Positions 32,449 through 43,552 of a DNA stretch of 64,000 nucleotides are shown here, in pieces (within the stretch, counting starts at the first letter, position 1; each line of letters opens with the position of its first letter). Source of the DNA: Eledone cirrhosa (taxonomy: Eukaryota > Mollusca > Cephalopoda > Octopoda > Eledonidae); NCBI GenBank assembly GCA_964016885.1, contig OZ024743.1, forward strand, positions 163,660,142 through 163,724,141, written 5' to 3'. The position numbers were made by a program, and so were the translations under genes. The notes beneath the pieces are model-generated. The model was not told the origin of the DNA, searched no databases, and saw nothing but the letters and a program-made list of their open reading frames with translations.

Positions 32449-33325
32449 AACGAATGTTCAATCCTGTTCGTGAAAATAATGAACAGAAGAGGTGACAGTA
32501 TGCACCCTTGCTGGAGTCCAACTTTTACATTGAATGGTTTTGATTTACCACCATTTATCCGAACACAGATACTTGGACATTTGTATAGAGACATCAGGGC
32601 AGCAAGAACCTGACTACCAATCCCATACTCCTGTAAAACCTTCTATAGCAGGTCCCGAGGAATGCGGTCATATGCCTTTTCAAAGTCTACAAAGCAAGAA
32701 TATACCTCTTGACAGTACTCTCACGATTTCTGAAAGAACAGCTGCAATGTGAATATTCGGTCAGCTATGTTGTGTCCGGGGCGAAAACCTCACTGTTCAT
32801 CAGCTAACTTGGATTCAACAGTTTCCCTACATCTCTTTGCCAGACACTTAACATAGACTCTCCTGGGGAGGCTTAACAAGGAGATCCCTCTATAATTGTC
32901 TGCCTTTTTGAAAATTGGGATTATCACTTCTGATTGCCATTGCTTAGGTGCTTTTCCAGAATCCAGGCCACCCAGCACACATACTTTCTCTATTTAAGGC
33001 TTTTAACACCTCGGGCTGGATTTCATCTTCCCCAGGGATCTTGCCACACTTGAGCTCTTTAATTGCTCTTGTCACCTCAGCCTCCGAGAGATTAGTTATC
33101 ACTCCCAGATGCACCTTCTGTACATCAGAAGATGCCGTTGTGATCAGATTTAAGAGATCAGCAAGGTATTCTCTCCACCTCACAAGGATCCACCTCCCTG
33201 AAGAGAGGGGAATTCCAGATGCGTTCCTGATAGCAGGTGTGGAAGAGGACTTCTTATTACGAAGTCGGCAGATAGTCTGCCAGAACACTTTATTTGCGGA
33301 TCTGAAGTCGGATTCCAGCATAACT
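32449..33325 (-). mobile_element. LINE family 2, RT fragment in normal order
   Basis: Minus strand reads FWQTICRLRNKKSSSTPAIR, RWREYLADLLNL, VTRAIKELKCGKIPGEDEIQ, EVLKALNRES (33,321-32,944), then KQWQSEVIIPIFKKADNYRG, ISLLSLPRRVYVKCLAKR (32,978-32,790) and PSICVRINGGKSKPFNVKVG, LQQGCILSPLLFIIFTNRIE (32,594-32,455). It stops before the YxDD box at the palindrome and TA repeats. Frameshifts separate the parts. No zinc finger is seen in this family. Clade unresolved. Confidence 0.8.
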
Positions 33326-33361
33326 CTGACCCATGTCTTAACTTTGGATTATTTTATATTG

Positions 33362-33850
33362 AAAACTAGCTGATGTATCCAGCTTTGCCCAGGTAAACAG
33401 ATGATAAGAGAAGACAGGTAGAAAAGAAAATGGCTGTATTGGATGAGTTGTCTGGTTTACAGTATAAGGTGAGACCGTGCTGTGTGTGTTTGACAAAAGG
33501 AAAAAAAAACCCAGTAAAGTCTTCCAGATACACCAGATTCTTTGTTTTACCATTTGTGCATAGTATATGAAGATTTCTAGGTGTTCCCTCTCATGAACAA
33601 CCTACATATAACTGTCCATGGGTAAAAACTGATTCTCTTGTATTCAATCCTACAACTTTGAAACTCTGAGCCTGAACTTTATTTATGGTCATAGCAAAAC
33701 TGGCTCTAACAGGGCACTGAAGTCTGGAGAATTTGAATGGCAGCTCGATAGAGGAAGGGATAAGAGGAATCTTGGGAATAAATGCATTTTCTCCTTCATG
33801 ATTGCCTCTAAGAATAGTGTCCACTAGGAGATGATTCATTATCCGCTGTT
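33362..33850 (-). mobile_element. Helitron 3' end with helicase C-terminus
   Basis: The minus-strand frame 33,839-33,591 reads GENAFIPKIPLIPSSIELPF, KFSRLQCPVRASFAMTINKV, VVGLNTRESVFTHGQLYVGC. These are the last motifs of a PIF1-type Helitron helicase (usual: PVRLAFAMTINKSQGQ, HGQLYVACSR). The tail YVGCSR ... LVYLEDF continues in another frame to about 33,530. At 33,362-33,395 CTGGGCAAAGCTGG and CTAG (plus strand ACTAGCTG) give a plausible 3' end. Much more complete parts are missing. Confidence 0.8.
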
Positions 33851-34341
33851 AAGCATGTGCCATTGCAGAGACATGGCTGGGCCAAGTTTCTGAAAGGGAT
33901 GGAAGTTCAATCTTTTATATTATATATAGATATAGATAATTATATTTTGTCCAAGTATCAGCCACTCTCGGATAGGTTTGTCGTAGAGCCTGTAGTAATG
34001 GAGACTTCCGGTGTTCTTGGCCCCTGGATGACTCACTGCTATTGGAGTGGAGTTGGCCACCTGCAGGTGCGAGGTGGAGTGGTTGTTCCAGTATGTCTCC
34101 CTCACTGTCTTCCAGGACAATGCATTCCCCGTCTTGTCGGCCAGGACCCAGTTAATTGGTAGTGGAGGATTCTTGTTTAGACGTCATTTTCACACATGTA
34201 TTGATTGCCTTTTTGAATCCATTCATTTGCGCCTGACTGTAAAGTGTTGTCATAGCATAGACATGGTTCGTCCATGTTTCACAAAAGGATGATAGAAGTT
34301 CTAACCTTTTATATTATATATAGGTATAGATAATTATATAT
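33845..34341. repeat. Direct repeats of about 100 bp flanking a coding-like spacer
   Basis: Repeat 1 (33,845-33,945) and repeat 2 (34,238-34,341) share GCAGAGACATGG / GCATAGACATGG, GGAAGTTCAATC / AGAAGTTCTAACC and TTTTATATTATATATAG with TAGATAATTATAT. The spacer's minus strand (34,120-33,920) reads SHLQVANSTPIAVSHPGAKN, TGSLHYYRLYDKPIREWLIL without a stop; I do not recognise it. Confidence 0.6.
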
Positions 34342-34985
34342 AAATGTGTTTGTGTGTATGTAAACCAGCATTTGAATCGGAGACGCTGGCCGCGAAACAC
34401 GATAATCACTAACAACGAATGCGCTGAGAGAATCCCTTATGGTTGATTCCCAACCTGCTAGAAATAGCAGTCAAGTTGGTTATCATACCTGGGATGTTTT
34501 TCTTCTTTGACGTTATAAAATTAGTATCAATAAACCTTCTTGAGTATACCCTTATTCCATTGATGTACTTACTTTTTGATTGTCACTTTTAGTTTTTGTG
34601 TGATGCATGAAGAAACCAACCAACCACCATCTCTTTTATATTATGTATAAATTATTTTATATTTAAAATTGTTCTATAGTTAAAATATTCTACAATCAAA
34701 AGTTACCTCAATGAAAAGTTGTTTTGATGGAAAATTGTTTGATAAAAGGTCATTTTGATACGTCATTCAATGAAAGATTATCTTGATAAACCATCATTTG
34801 ATATAGTCATCTCAATAAATCATCATTCAATGAAAAGTTACCTCGGTAAAACTGTCCACTCAATCAAAAGTCATCTCAATAAAACAAAGCTGAATGAAAA
34901 GTTATGGTACCAGAATTATTTGTGTAAACTTGAACAAAGCACTAAATCACTATTTCTTATGAAGGCTGCCAGACACAGGATTGAG
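34342..34985. other. Unassigned; loose ATCTCAATAAA repeats
   Basis: 34,690-34,900 repeats phrases such as AAAGTTACCTCAATGAAAAG and GTCATCTCAATAAA at about 30-35 bp spacing, a decayed tandem repeat. Nothing else is identified. Confidence 0.45.
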
Positions 34986-36215
34986 TGCCCTTCATCATCA
35001 TCATCATTTAACATCCATTTTCCATGCTAGCATGGGTTTGATGTGTTGCCCTGTTGTGAGACAAGCCAGGTCCGATAACAATGACTAGCTCATACAGAAC
35101 TAATTTTGACTTGATTTCTACAACTGGATGCCCTTCCTAACACCAACCACAGTGTGTGTTGGGTGCTCTTTGTCGTGAGACCTACACGACCACTCTACAG
35201 TGTGGATGGGGTGCTTTTTGTTGTGACACCTACACAACCACTTTACAGCATGGGCTAGGCACTGTCACCATCATGACTACTTTACAGTATGGGCTGGGGA
35301 CTTGGGGTTGATTGGGGAGGTAGATCTAGGGGCCTGTGTGAGGGGGCAGGGTGTTCAGGTATGGATGAAGTGTTAGAACCCATGCACATGGTAAGGCGAG
35401 TCTTCGTATTACTTCATGAAGCCAGAGATCTTGATCCTGTGACATTGCCTTCTAGAGGTGCAATTGTGCAAGGTCAGATTTTAGTACCTCATCCCAAGTC
35501 TTCCAAGATCTTCCTACACCATAGCTTCCATCAACCTCGAGTTCCCTGCACCTTTTTATACAGCTATCATGCATCACCTGTCCATACCAGAGCATTCTCC
35601 TCTCCTCCTCAGTTTCCTTCTCAGTTCATTTATGCTCTGCTATTCATGTATATTACTATTACACATCCATCGAAGCAAGGAAACTTCATTTCTTCCCAGT
35701 CTTCGTAGGTCCTATTCACACAACGCCCAGGTCTCACTGCCATGCAGCATTGCTGTTTGGATACACGTATCATACAATCTGCCCTTCATTTTTAGGAAAA
35801 ACCTTTTGTGGCTAGCAGTGGTAGTAGCTCCCTGAACTTTCTCCATCCCGTTCTCATTCTAGCTACAGTACTTTCGGAACAACCACCTGCACTGCTAATT
35901 TGGTCGCCCAGGTTACAGAAACTATCAACTACTTCTACCCAGCCCTCTGGGCGATTAAGGGAGTTAGTATCCTGTAGGCTGTTGCTACTTACTGAACCTG
36001 TGCAACGACTATATACGAAACCTGTGTTCTTTGCTAGGCTACCTCAGATCCCACTACATCTCTTGTGTACCCATTTTTTGCAGTTAGGGCTTAGGATAGA
36101 GTTTCTACCTACTCCTTTCCTGCACACTGAGCAAGGCCATTTCCCTGAGGGAATCTTGGCCCTATTATCCTTGCTACATACTTTGGTCTTTGTCAGGCTG
36201 ACTTTAAGATCAAAG
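34986..36215 (-). mobile_element. RTE-like LINE subfamily 1, copy I, 3' third
   Basis: From the (ATG)n end at 34,990 (CATGCTAGCATGGGTTTGAT) through the tail module (TGGATGCCCTTCCTAACACC) into the C-terminal domain, read on the minus strand: LVWTGDA-like GHV region, ELNELRRKLRRRGECSG, LLHGSETWALCE, VNSFCNLGDQISSAGGCSE (motif E), then the finger as CSVCRKGVGRNSILSPNCKK (second Cys pair damaged) and motif D KVSLTKTKVCSKDN. 5' truncated at 36,215 just before the YADD box. Frameshifts throughout. Confidence 0.8.
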
Positions 36216-36840
36216 GTATTACAACCTCTCTCGTGCTGGTGCTACGATAAAAAGCACCCACTACACTTGGTAATGTGGTTGCTAATAGGAATTGCATCCA
36301 TTTATAGAACATTTTCTAAACATAGGGTTAAAAGGACACGAGTTGTGGCAGGGACAGAACAACCTCTTTATTGCTGGTGTCATGATAAAATGTACCTGTA
36401 CACTCTCTAAGTAAAGTATACAAACATTTGTCAGCAAGATGCTGAACCCATCTGTAAGGACATGACAGTAGCTATAAGTAAGTAGTGACTTGGTCTATGG
36501 AACCCATCACGATGATCACGATGATGATAGCATCAGCAGCAGCATGACTATGAGCTTGTACAGTTTGATAATGAAAATATTGTGTACAGTGCTCAGGTGC
36601 ACTACAACTCATCAAAAGTGTATGTATAGTACATAGGGTAATGTACAAACGTCAGGAAAATGAACAGTGCATGAGTCATGATATACACATGTGTGCATGT
36701 GTATGGAAGGGGGACATCAGGTGTAGTTTTGGTGAATTTCGGGAAGCATGAGGGTTTTAAAGGATTTATTTGTCATATTGGTTAATGCCTGAATAATGTG
36801 AAAATCAACCTCATCTTGTTTACTTGCTGGTTTCAATTAC
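36216..36840. other. LINE-tail scraps and unassigned sequence
   Basis: 36,226-36,300 (CTCGTGCTGGTGCTACGATA, AAAAGCACCCACTACACTTG) and again 36,358-36,400 resemble the module in LINE tails and 5' regions on the plus strand. 36,500-36,840 shows no recognised feature. Confidence 0.45.
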
Positions 36841-36939
36841 TTCCTATTGGACCCTATTGTGTTTGTGTGTGTCTTTGTATGTGTGTGTGTAAATATAAGT
36901 ATATTGTATTGCATACATATACGTATGTGCATGCATGTA

Positions 36940-36986
<47 letters not shown>

Positions 36987-37224
36987 ATAATAAATATATA
37001 TGTGTATGTGTGTGTGTATGATGGTGATAATTTTATATATATATATACACATACACACAGACTCACACATATGATGCACACATCTATAAGATAGGTTTCT
37101 CGTCTAGTTAGTCTCAATGAATTTTAATCAATCATGTAGAAATAGAAAACCCTAAGGCAGTGAGAGTTTGGTGATTGAAATAAGATTGATTACTGGGAAA
37201 GAATAGTGGTACTGCTTTGAGTGA

Positions 37225-37259
<35 letters not shown>

Positions 37260-37970
37260 TGTACCTGTATTTAAGGGTAATATGTTATATAAAAAATATA
37301 TTTTTATATTTACTTAAGCAAAAATAAAGATGACGTGTGAGTGTATGTAGATGTGTGTGTATATAGATCTATCTACAAAAATGAATGTGTGTGTGTAGAT
37401 GTGAATGTATACATATCTGTGTACAACAATGAATATGTGTGTATATATAATGTATATTGGATGATTCTTTAGAATAAAGTATAAATGTATTTATGTTTGT
37501 GTGCATGTGTATATATGTTTGTATGTGTGTGTGTATATATATATATATATAATGTGGGTGCATGAGTATATTTTTATTCTGCTTTTTGCATATGCTTGCA
37601 AAAGTATGTTTATGAGTTTACAAATGCAAAACTATATACATACATGAATATATGTGTTTGTATAAATGTATTTATATACATACCTGTAATATATATACAT
37701 GTATTGGTGTGTGCATGTGTGTTGATGAAATTGTATTTCTATATTTGTATAAACAAAAGCACATAAAAATGCAGAAATATAGTGTATATGCTAGTGTAAA
37801 TATTTCTATATACGTATTCAAATGTATTTTTATTGAAATATGTGTAATACTAAGCTACATGTATATGTGACATTATGTCATCAAAATTATATATTCTTGT
37901 AAAAATAATGCAAATAGATTTATGTATCTGTTCATACAAAAATGTATATAAAAATATAACTACCATGTTT
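36841..37970. repeat. GT/TA microsatellite field
   Basis: Repeated TGTGTG, TATATA and TATGTG tracts (for example 36,950-36,982, 37,227-37,258 and 37,527-37,550) separated by AT-rich sequence. Open frames rich in Tyr, Cys, His and Ile come from these repeats. Confidence 0.85.
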
Positions 37971-38503
37971 TCTCAGAATTTTTAACTGATCTTAAAAATA
38001 CTTATTTCAAATGGCAACATTACAAATACACAAATTGCTAAACATCCAGTTGTTTTACATTCTTTAGTATCATGAGAAACTAAATATTGTAGTGTGTGAG
38101 ATTCAGATTTTGATGGATATGGTACAAGTTACAAAAATATTTCCTTTACTTCGGAGTTCTGTAATACTACTACTACTACTACTACTACTACTTGGCAGAG
38201 TCCTCATACCTGCACAGACACCACAATCTAACTATCCTTAAACTGACTGTTGAAGCTAATGTCTTGCTTTTGTTCTTGAAAAAGCTTATTTGAAAAAGAT
38301 TTTTAGGGAACCCTTGTAGTTTTTCTTGTGAAGAAAATCTATGGTTGGAGATTTCTCGAAATCTCGTACTTTCTTTAGTATTCTTACTATTTGTTGTTGT
38401 TGCCATTGTTGTCATCAATATATAATTTAAGAACCTGTGTGAAATATTGATATGCAAAAATAAACTCTGATGATGTCAGCCTAAAACCAACTCCTCAAGG
38501 TCA
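37971..38503. other. Unassigned, with (TAC)n
   Basis: (TAC)8-9 at 38,165-38,191. The minus-strand frame 38,457-38,188 has no recognisable family. No other signal. Confidence 0.4.
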
Positions 38504-39400
38504 AATCCATCATCATCATTTTACGTCCGCTTTTCCCTGCTTGCAAGGGGGTGGGGGAACGGATTCTATTCAGTACAGCATCTCTCCATTCGTCACAGTC
38601 CTTCGCCATCTCTTCCGTGAGCTTCTGCGATCTGAGATCAGCTCTCACCACCTCCGCCCATGTTTTTCGTGGTCTTACTCTACTGTGTCTTCCTTCTACT
38701 GGGAATTCTCGACACTTCGTTACCCAGTGGTCATCCTCCATGCGCATCACATGTCCATACCAATGCAGTCTTCTCTTCTGCACACTACAGCTTATCCCTC
38801 TTATACACAGTTTCTCTCTCAACTTGTCTATGCTTGGTCGTTCACACACATTGACATTGCATATCCAATGGAGCATGCTTACTTCATTTCTCTCCAGCTC
38901 TCGCATATCCTTCGCAGTTGCTGTCCATGTCTCACTACCATGCAGCATCGCGCATCTCACACGGGCATCGTTTGTAGGGAGAAACCCTTCTTTGTCAACA
39001 GAGGAAGCAGCTCCCTAAACTTCTTCCAACCCGTTCTTATTTTAGATACTATAGCCTCGGAGCACCCTCCTCCCTTGCTAATCTGATCACCTAAGTATCT
39101 GAAGCTATCAATCACCTTTATAGATCCAACCTGCATTTGAAAAATGAGCAGCCAGTCTTAAACTCCTCTGTTATGGCTTGGAGGACTATAATGAACAAGA
39201 GCGGGCTGAGGACCAAACCCTGATGTATTACTTGTATCTGGAATTCCTCACTAAACTCCATTCCTACTCTCACTTTACTGACAGCACCCTTGTACATAGC
39301 TTGCACTGTCCTCACAAGCCATTCCTCTACACCTAGTTTCCTTAGGGACCACCAGATGACAGATCGAGGTCCTCTATCAAAGGTCTTCTCTTGGTCAATA
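38504..39400 (-). mobile_element. RTE-like LINE subfamily 2, copy J, internally deleted
   Basis: The 3' end has the (ATG)n tract and ACGTCCGCTTTTCCCTGCTT. Minus-strand frame 38,960-38,481 gives AMLHGSETWTATAKDMRELE, RLHWYGHVMRMEDDHWVTKC and VRPRKTWAEVVRADLRS. Upstream the motif E part (FRYLGDQISKGGG) joins directly to EEFKTGC: the YADD box, motif D and zinc finger are missing. IHQGLVLSPLLFIIVLQAIT and VRTVQAMYKGAVSKV lie at 39,315-39,150, and the copy ends at 39,400 in KAFDRGPRS. Confidence 0.88.
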
Positions 39401-39670
39401 AATTATGAAACCATAAATAATTTTTTTAGCAAATTAAATTTTTTTTTAATTTTAAATTATTGAGGTTTTTTTTAACTGAACTCTATGACACTGGGACGAA
39501 GTTTTGGTTGGCTGAAACATATATTAGTTTGAAAATGCATTGGTTCTTTGATGTTTTTTATAGATAGTATATAACAACTCTGCGTGAAACCTATTGCATT
39601 GAGCTTCTAACCATCCTGTAAAGTTTTAATACTCAACTTAATAATAATATTATTATTATCACTATTATCA
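39401..39670. other. AT-rich spacer
   Basis: A and T runs, then AATAATATTATTATTATC and (ATC)n before the end of copy K. No feature recognised. Confidence 0.5.
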
Positions 39671-40320
39671 TCATCATCATAATTTTATGTCCGCTTTTCC
39701 CTGCTTGCATCGGTGGGACGGGTCCTATTCAGCACAGCATCTCTCCACTTGTCACAGCCCTTCGTCATCTCCTCCGTGAGCTTCAGCGATCTGAGGTCCG
39801 CTCTCACCACCTCCACCTGTGTTTTAAGTGGTCTTCCTCTACTGCGTCTTCCTTCTAATGGCATTTCTTGGCACTTCTTTACCCATCGGTCATCCTCACA
39901 TGTTTATACCATCGCAGTCTTCTCTCCCACACACTACAACTTATCCCTCTTATACACAGTTTCTCTCTCAACTCATCCATACTTGGTCGTTCACATACAT
40001 TGACATTACACATCCAACGGAGCATGCTTGCTTCATTTCTCTCCAGCTGTCGCATATCCTCTGCAGTTGCTGCCCATGTCTCACTACGAAAGCAGCATCG
40101 AGCATCTCACACAGGCATCATATAACCAGTCTTTCGAATGCAAGGAGAAACCCTTCTTTGTCAACAGAGGAAGCAGCTCCCTAAACTTTTTCCAACCCGT
40201 CCTTATTCTAGATGCTATGACCTCGGAACCCCCCCCCCCCCTCCCATGCTAATCTGATCACCTAGGTACCAGACGCTATCAACCACTTCTATAGGACCTA
40301 CCTGCATTTGAAAAATGTGT

Positions 40321-41325
40321 CTATCTATCACTGCGACTTCTACTGTCAAATTTCCCTGTACATCTACTGCATATGTAGTTGTCCCTACCTGTTAGTTTGC
40401 CTGCTATCCCACTACATCTCTTGTGTACCCAAGATCTGCATTGTGTACATTTTATAGAATTTATGCCAGTTCCTTTTCTACATATCGAACATGGCCATTT
40501 CCCTGGCGGAATCAGAGTTTTGTCCTCTTTTCTACTTATCAACACTTTTGTCTTAGCTAGGTTCACTCTCAGTCCTCTTGATTCCAACTGTTGTTTCCAT
40601 AGCCAGAATTTATTCTCTAGCTCCTCTACTGATTCTGCTATAAGAACCAGATCGTTAGCATAGAGAAGTTCCCATGGGCAGCCAGTCTTAAACTCCTCTG
40701 TTATGGCTTGGAGGACTATAATGAACAAGAGCGGGCTGAGGACCATACCCTGATGTACTCCTACTTCTATCTGGAATTCCTCATTAAACTCCATTCCTAC
40801 CCTCACTTTACTGACAGCATCTCTGTAGAAAGCTTCCACTGTCCTCACAAACCATTCCTCAACACCTAGTTTCCTTAGGGACCACCAGATGACAGATCGG
40901 GGTACCCTATCAAAGGCCTTCTCTAGGTCAACAAAAGCTAAGTATAGTGGTTTATTCTTCTCTAAGAACCTCTCTTGTAGTTGTCTCACTAAGAAGAGGG
41001 CATCTGTTGTACTTTTCCCAGGCACGAAACCAAACTGCATCTCATCTAGTTTGACCCTTTCTCTAATTAGTTGCGCTAATATTCTTTCTGCCACTTTCAT
41101 AACCTAATCCATCAGTTTTATACCCCTATAATTGCTCCTCTCCAGAGCATCCCCTTTACCTTTGTAGCAATTTATGAGAATACTGCTGCACCAGTCTTTG
41201 GGTATGACACTGCCATATATAGGTTGATTGATGATGCATGCAACCAGTTTAGTACCTACTTCTCCTGATGCCTTCAGCATCTCAGCAACTATCCCCGACG
41301 GTCCAGCAGCCTTACCATTTTTCAT
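40321..41325 (-). pseudogene. Reverse transcriptase of LINE copy K with PHD-like finger
   Basis: One minus-strand frame interrupted by a single TAG at 41,101-41,103 (KLMD stop VMKV). Motifs: NGKAAGPSGIVAEMLKASGE, IPKDWCSSILINCYKGKGDA, FGFVPGKSTTDALFLVRQLQ, VDLEKAFDRVPRSVIWWSLR, VGVHQGMVLSPLLFIIVLQA and LLYANDLVLIAES. The YADD box is YAND, removing the first catalytic Asp. Then NLAKTKVLISRK (motif D) and the finger CSICRKGTGINSIKCTQC, WVHKRC, CSRC (40,510-40,370). The frame ends in KFDSRSRSDR; motif E (YLGDQIS) comes after a frameshift at about 40,250. Confidence 0.92.
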
Positions 41326-42071
41326 TTCCTTAATTGCCTCTTGGACCCTATATTCGTCAATCTCAATTGCTGGTCCCTCTATCAGGTCTACTGGGGGTAG
41401 TTTCTCTGTCTCCTATTCGTTCTCCACATTCATCAGCCTCTAATAATGACATTTCCAGGCCTCCTTTTTCTGATCATTAATGACACTAAGTACACCAGCA
41501 TCATTCTGGACACATTTATCTCCAACAACATCCTGATTTGCACTGACACACTGCCTTGCAATGTGGAACACCGCACATCTCTGATCTTCCTGTCGCAGAA
41601 CATTGGCAAACCTCCTACTCTCAGCCTCCCTGCGTGCTAAATATACCTGACGTCTAGCTTCTCTCTTAGCGGCTGTGTATCCTTTCTACTTCCACCATTT
41701 TTCCAAGCATTCCATGCTAGTCTTTTATCTCTAATGGCCCTATCTACCGGGCTGTTCCACCACCACATCACTCTCTGTCTCGTTGGAGCTCTGCTCCAAC
41801 CACAAGTTTCTTCAGTAACCTGCAGTAAGTTGTCACGTAAGAAATTCCAGTTATCCTCTATGTCATATGATTCTAAAACATCTTTCTCATCATACACATC
41901 TTGAAGGGCTTTCCTTAATTTATATTTTAGTGAAAGGTCTTTTAGTTTCCAGACCTTCCTTTTCTACACCTTCCTGTATGTCTCATTTGAGATGTCACTA
42001 ACAACTAGCCTATGCTGTGGGGTACACTCTTCCCCAGGGTATGCCTTAGTATTTGACACCATCTGTCTGTC

Positions 42072-42887
42072 TCACTGCCTAACTAACAAGAAGTGAATCT
42101 GGCTTATGTGCTCCCCTGAGTTGTAGGTTATTAGGTGGTTGGTAAGTTTCTTGAAATAAGTGTTGCAAATGGTTAGTGCACATGCATCACAAAATTCAAG
42201 AAGCCTCACTCCTTCTTTGTTTCTTGAGCCATAACCCTGCCCACCACGTACCCCAGTGTATTCATCCTGGAGCTGTCCAACATGACCATTGAAGTCCCCT
42301 GCTAGCATAATGATGTCTCCCTCCTCTGTCATTGAGGCTGTTTCTAAAAGTTGCTCGTAAAAGCAGTCTTTCTCTTCTTTACTTAGGCCCGCTTGGAGAG
42401 CATAGGCAGAGCTGATTGTCAGTAGTCTCTTGCCTACAACTAATCGAAACTTAATTATTCTATTACTAACTCTAACTACCTCTATTGTTTTATTGATCCA
42501 TCTCACAGCCAGGAAAATGCCTACCCCACCTAACTCATCATCATTACCCACCCAGGAAAGCTTATAAATAAGATGTTTGCCTGCAATTCGTCGTGCAGAG
42601 GCACCTCTCCATCTCACCTCTTGCACGCAGCACACATCCACCTGTTTTCTCTCTAGCATCTCTACTATTTCACCAGATCTACCTGTTAGAGTGCCAACAT
42701 TAAGTGTGGCAACTCTGAGATTTGACGTCTTCATATTCTTGTTCTTGTGCGATTGGTTGTTGACAGTCGGGGGATTCTCGCACATGGCCACCCCTCTACT
42801 CTGCGCAGCCCTAACATGGTTAGTGTTATTGCTGTTTACACAGTTATTGTTGTGCGATTGCTTGATGACGGTCGGGGGTTCTCGCAT
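42072..42887 (-). pseudogene. APE-type endonuclease of LINE copy K
   Basis: 271 open codons. After an N-terminal part (TSNLRVATLNVGTLTGRSGE with the Asn), it shows DVCCVQEVRWRGASARR (Glu), RVSNRIIKFRLVVGKRLL, SSAYALQAGLS (AYAPQ changed to AYALQ), AGDFNGHVGQLQDEYTGVRG, YGSRNKEGVRLLEFCDA and QIHFLLVRQ, where the catalytic QID is QIH. A TGA at 42,069 (CGA in other copies) ends it; the frame then continues with SNTKAYPGEECTPQHRLVVS. The enzyme would cut target DNA; this one has lost at least one key residue. Confidence 0.9.
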
Positions 42888-43340
42888 ATAGCCGCACCAG
42901 CCACTCCACTACCGTGCGCAGCCCTAACATGGTTATTGCTGTTTATGCAGTTGTTGCAATTATTATTTGTTGTGCTCAGAACTTTTGGCATTAATATATA
43001 CTGGTTGGATGACCTTCCTAACACCAGCACCACTTTACAGCATGCACTGGGTGCTTTTATTCGTGCCACCAGCACTAGAGAAGTTATCTTACTAGACTCA
43101 GGGGCCCTCCCCACCCCTCCATTTTACAGCATGGACTGAGTGCTTTTATTCGTGCCACCAGCACTAAGGAAGTTGTCTTACTGGACTTAGCGGACTTCTC
43201 TACCCCACACCAATTTATTAGGCATGGTAGCTCTCCTAGACGGGCTGCCTACACTACGGCTTATGGAGCCTCCGTCCACCCCTTGTCTGTTCTATGCTAT
43301 CTTCACGAGGGAGTGGTTAGCATACAGCGTTAGGCATGTA

Positions 43341-43540
43341 TACCGAATGTGGTGGAGTGATATCCTTGGTACAGTTAGGTATATTTCAAAAAAGGTAAAA
43401 CAATGACTTCACTTGTAGTTCTAAACAATTTAATTTTATTTTATAATATTTCACCACAACAGAAACACCCCTATCTTAAATAGGAATTATTTTTTAGGAC
43501 AAGGTGCCTCCCACAAAATGAAGGAAATAAAGATAAAAAC
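43341..43540. other. Spacer between LINE K and Penelope-like element
   Basis: AT-rich; may hold the 5' untranslated part of the Penelope-like element. No repeat end was identified. Confidence 0.4.
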
Positions 43541-43552
43541 ACCACCCTTCAT

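Larger units (their letters stand above)
39671..43340 (-). mobile_element. RTE-like LINE subfamily 2, copy K, near full length
   Basis: The most complete LINE here, about 3.67 kb, read on the minus strand. 43,340-42,890 is the 5' untranslated region with a duplicated block of about 90 bp (TGCTTTTATTCGTGCCACCA at 43,050 and 43,141). Endonuclease follows at 42,887-42,072, the linker to about 41,640, the RT to 40,321 and the C-terminal domain to 39,713. The 3' end is ACGTCCGCTTTTCCCTGCTT plus (ATG)n. Frames are broken in several places, so it is dead. Its layout defines the subfamily. Confidence 0.92.

Noticed and set aside
36798..37117. Cys/Tyr-rich small secreted-like proteins
   Set aside because: Created by GT and TA microsatellites on both strands; no conserved Cys pattern.
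36841..37970. Telomere- or centromere-like array
   Set aside because: Mixed GT/TA tracts without a fixed unit or TTAGGG.
42072..42887. A host gene of the craniofacial development protein 2 type
   Set aside because: Databases often give this name to RTE endonuclease frames. The RT follows in the same element, and the frame lacks introns and has a mutated active site.
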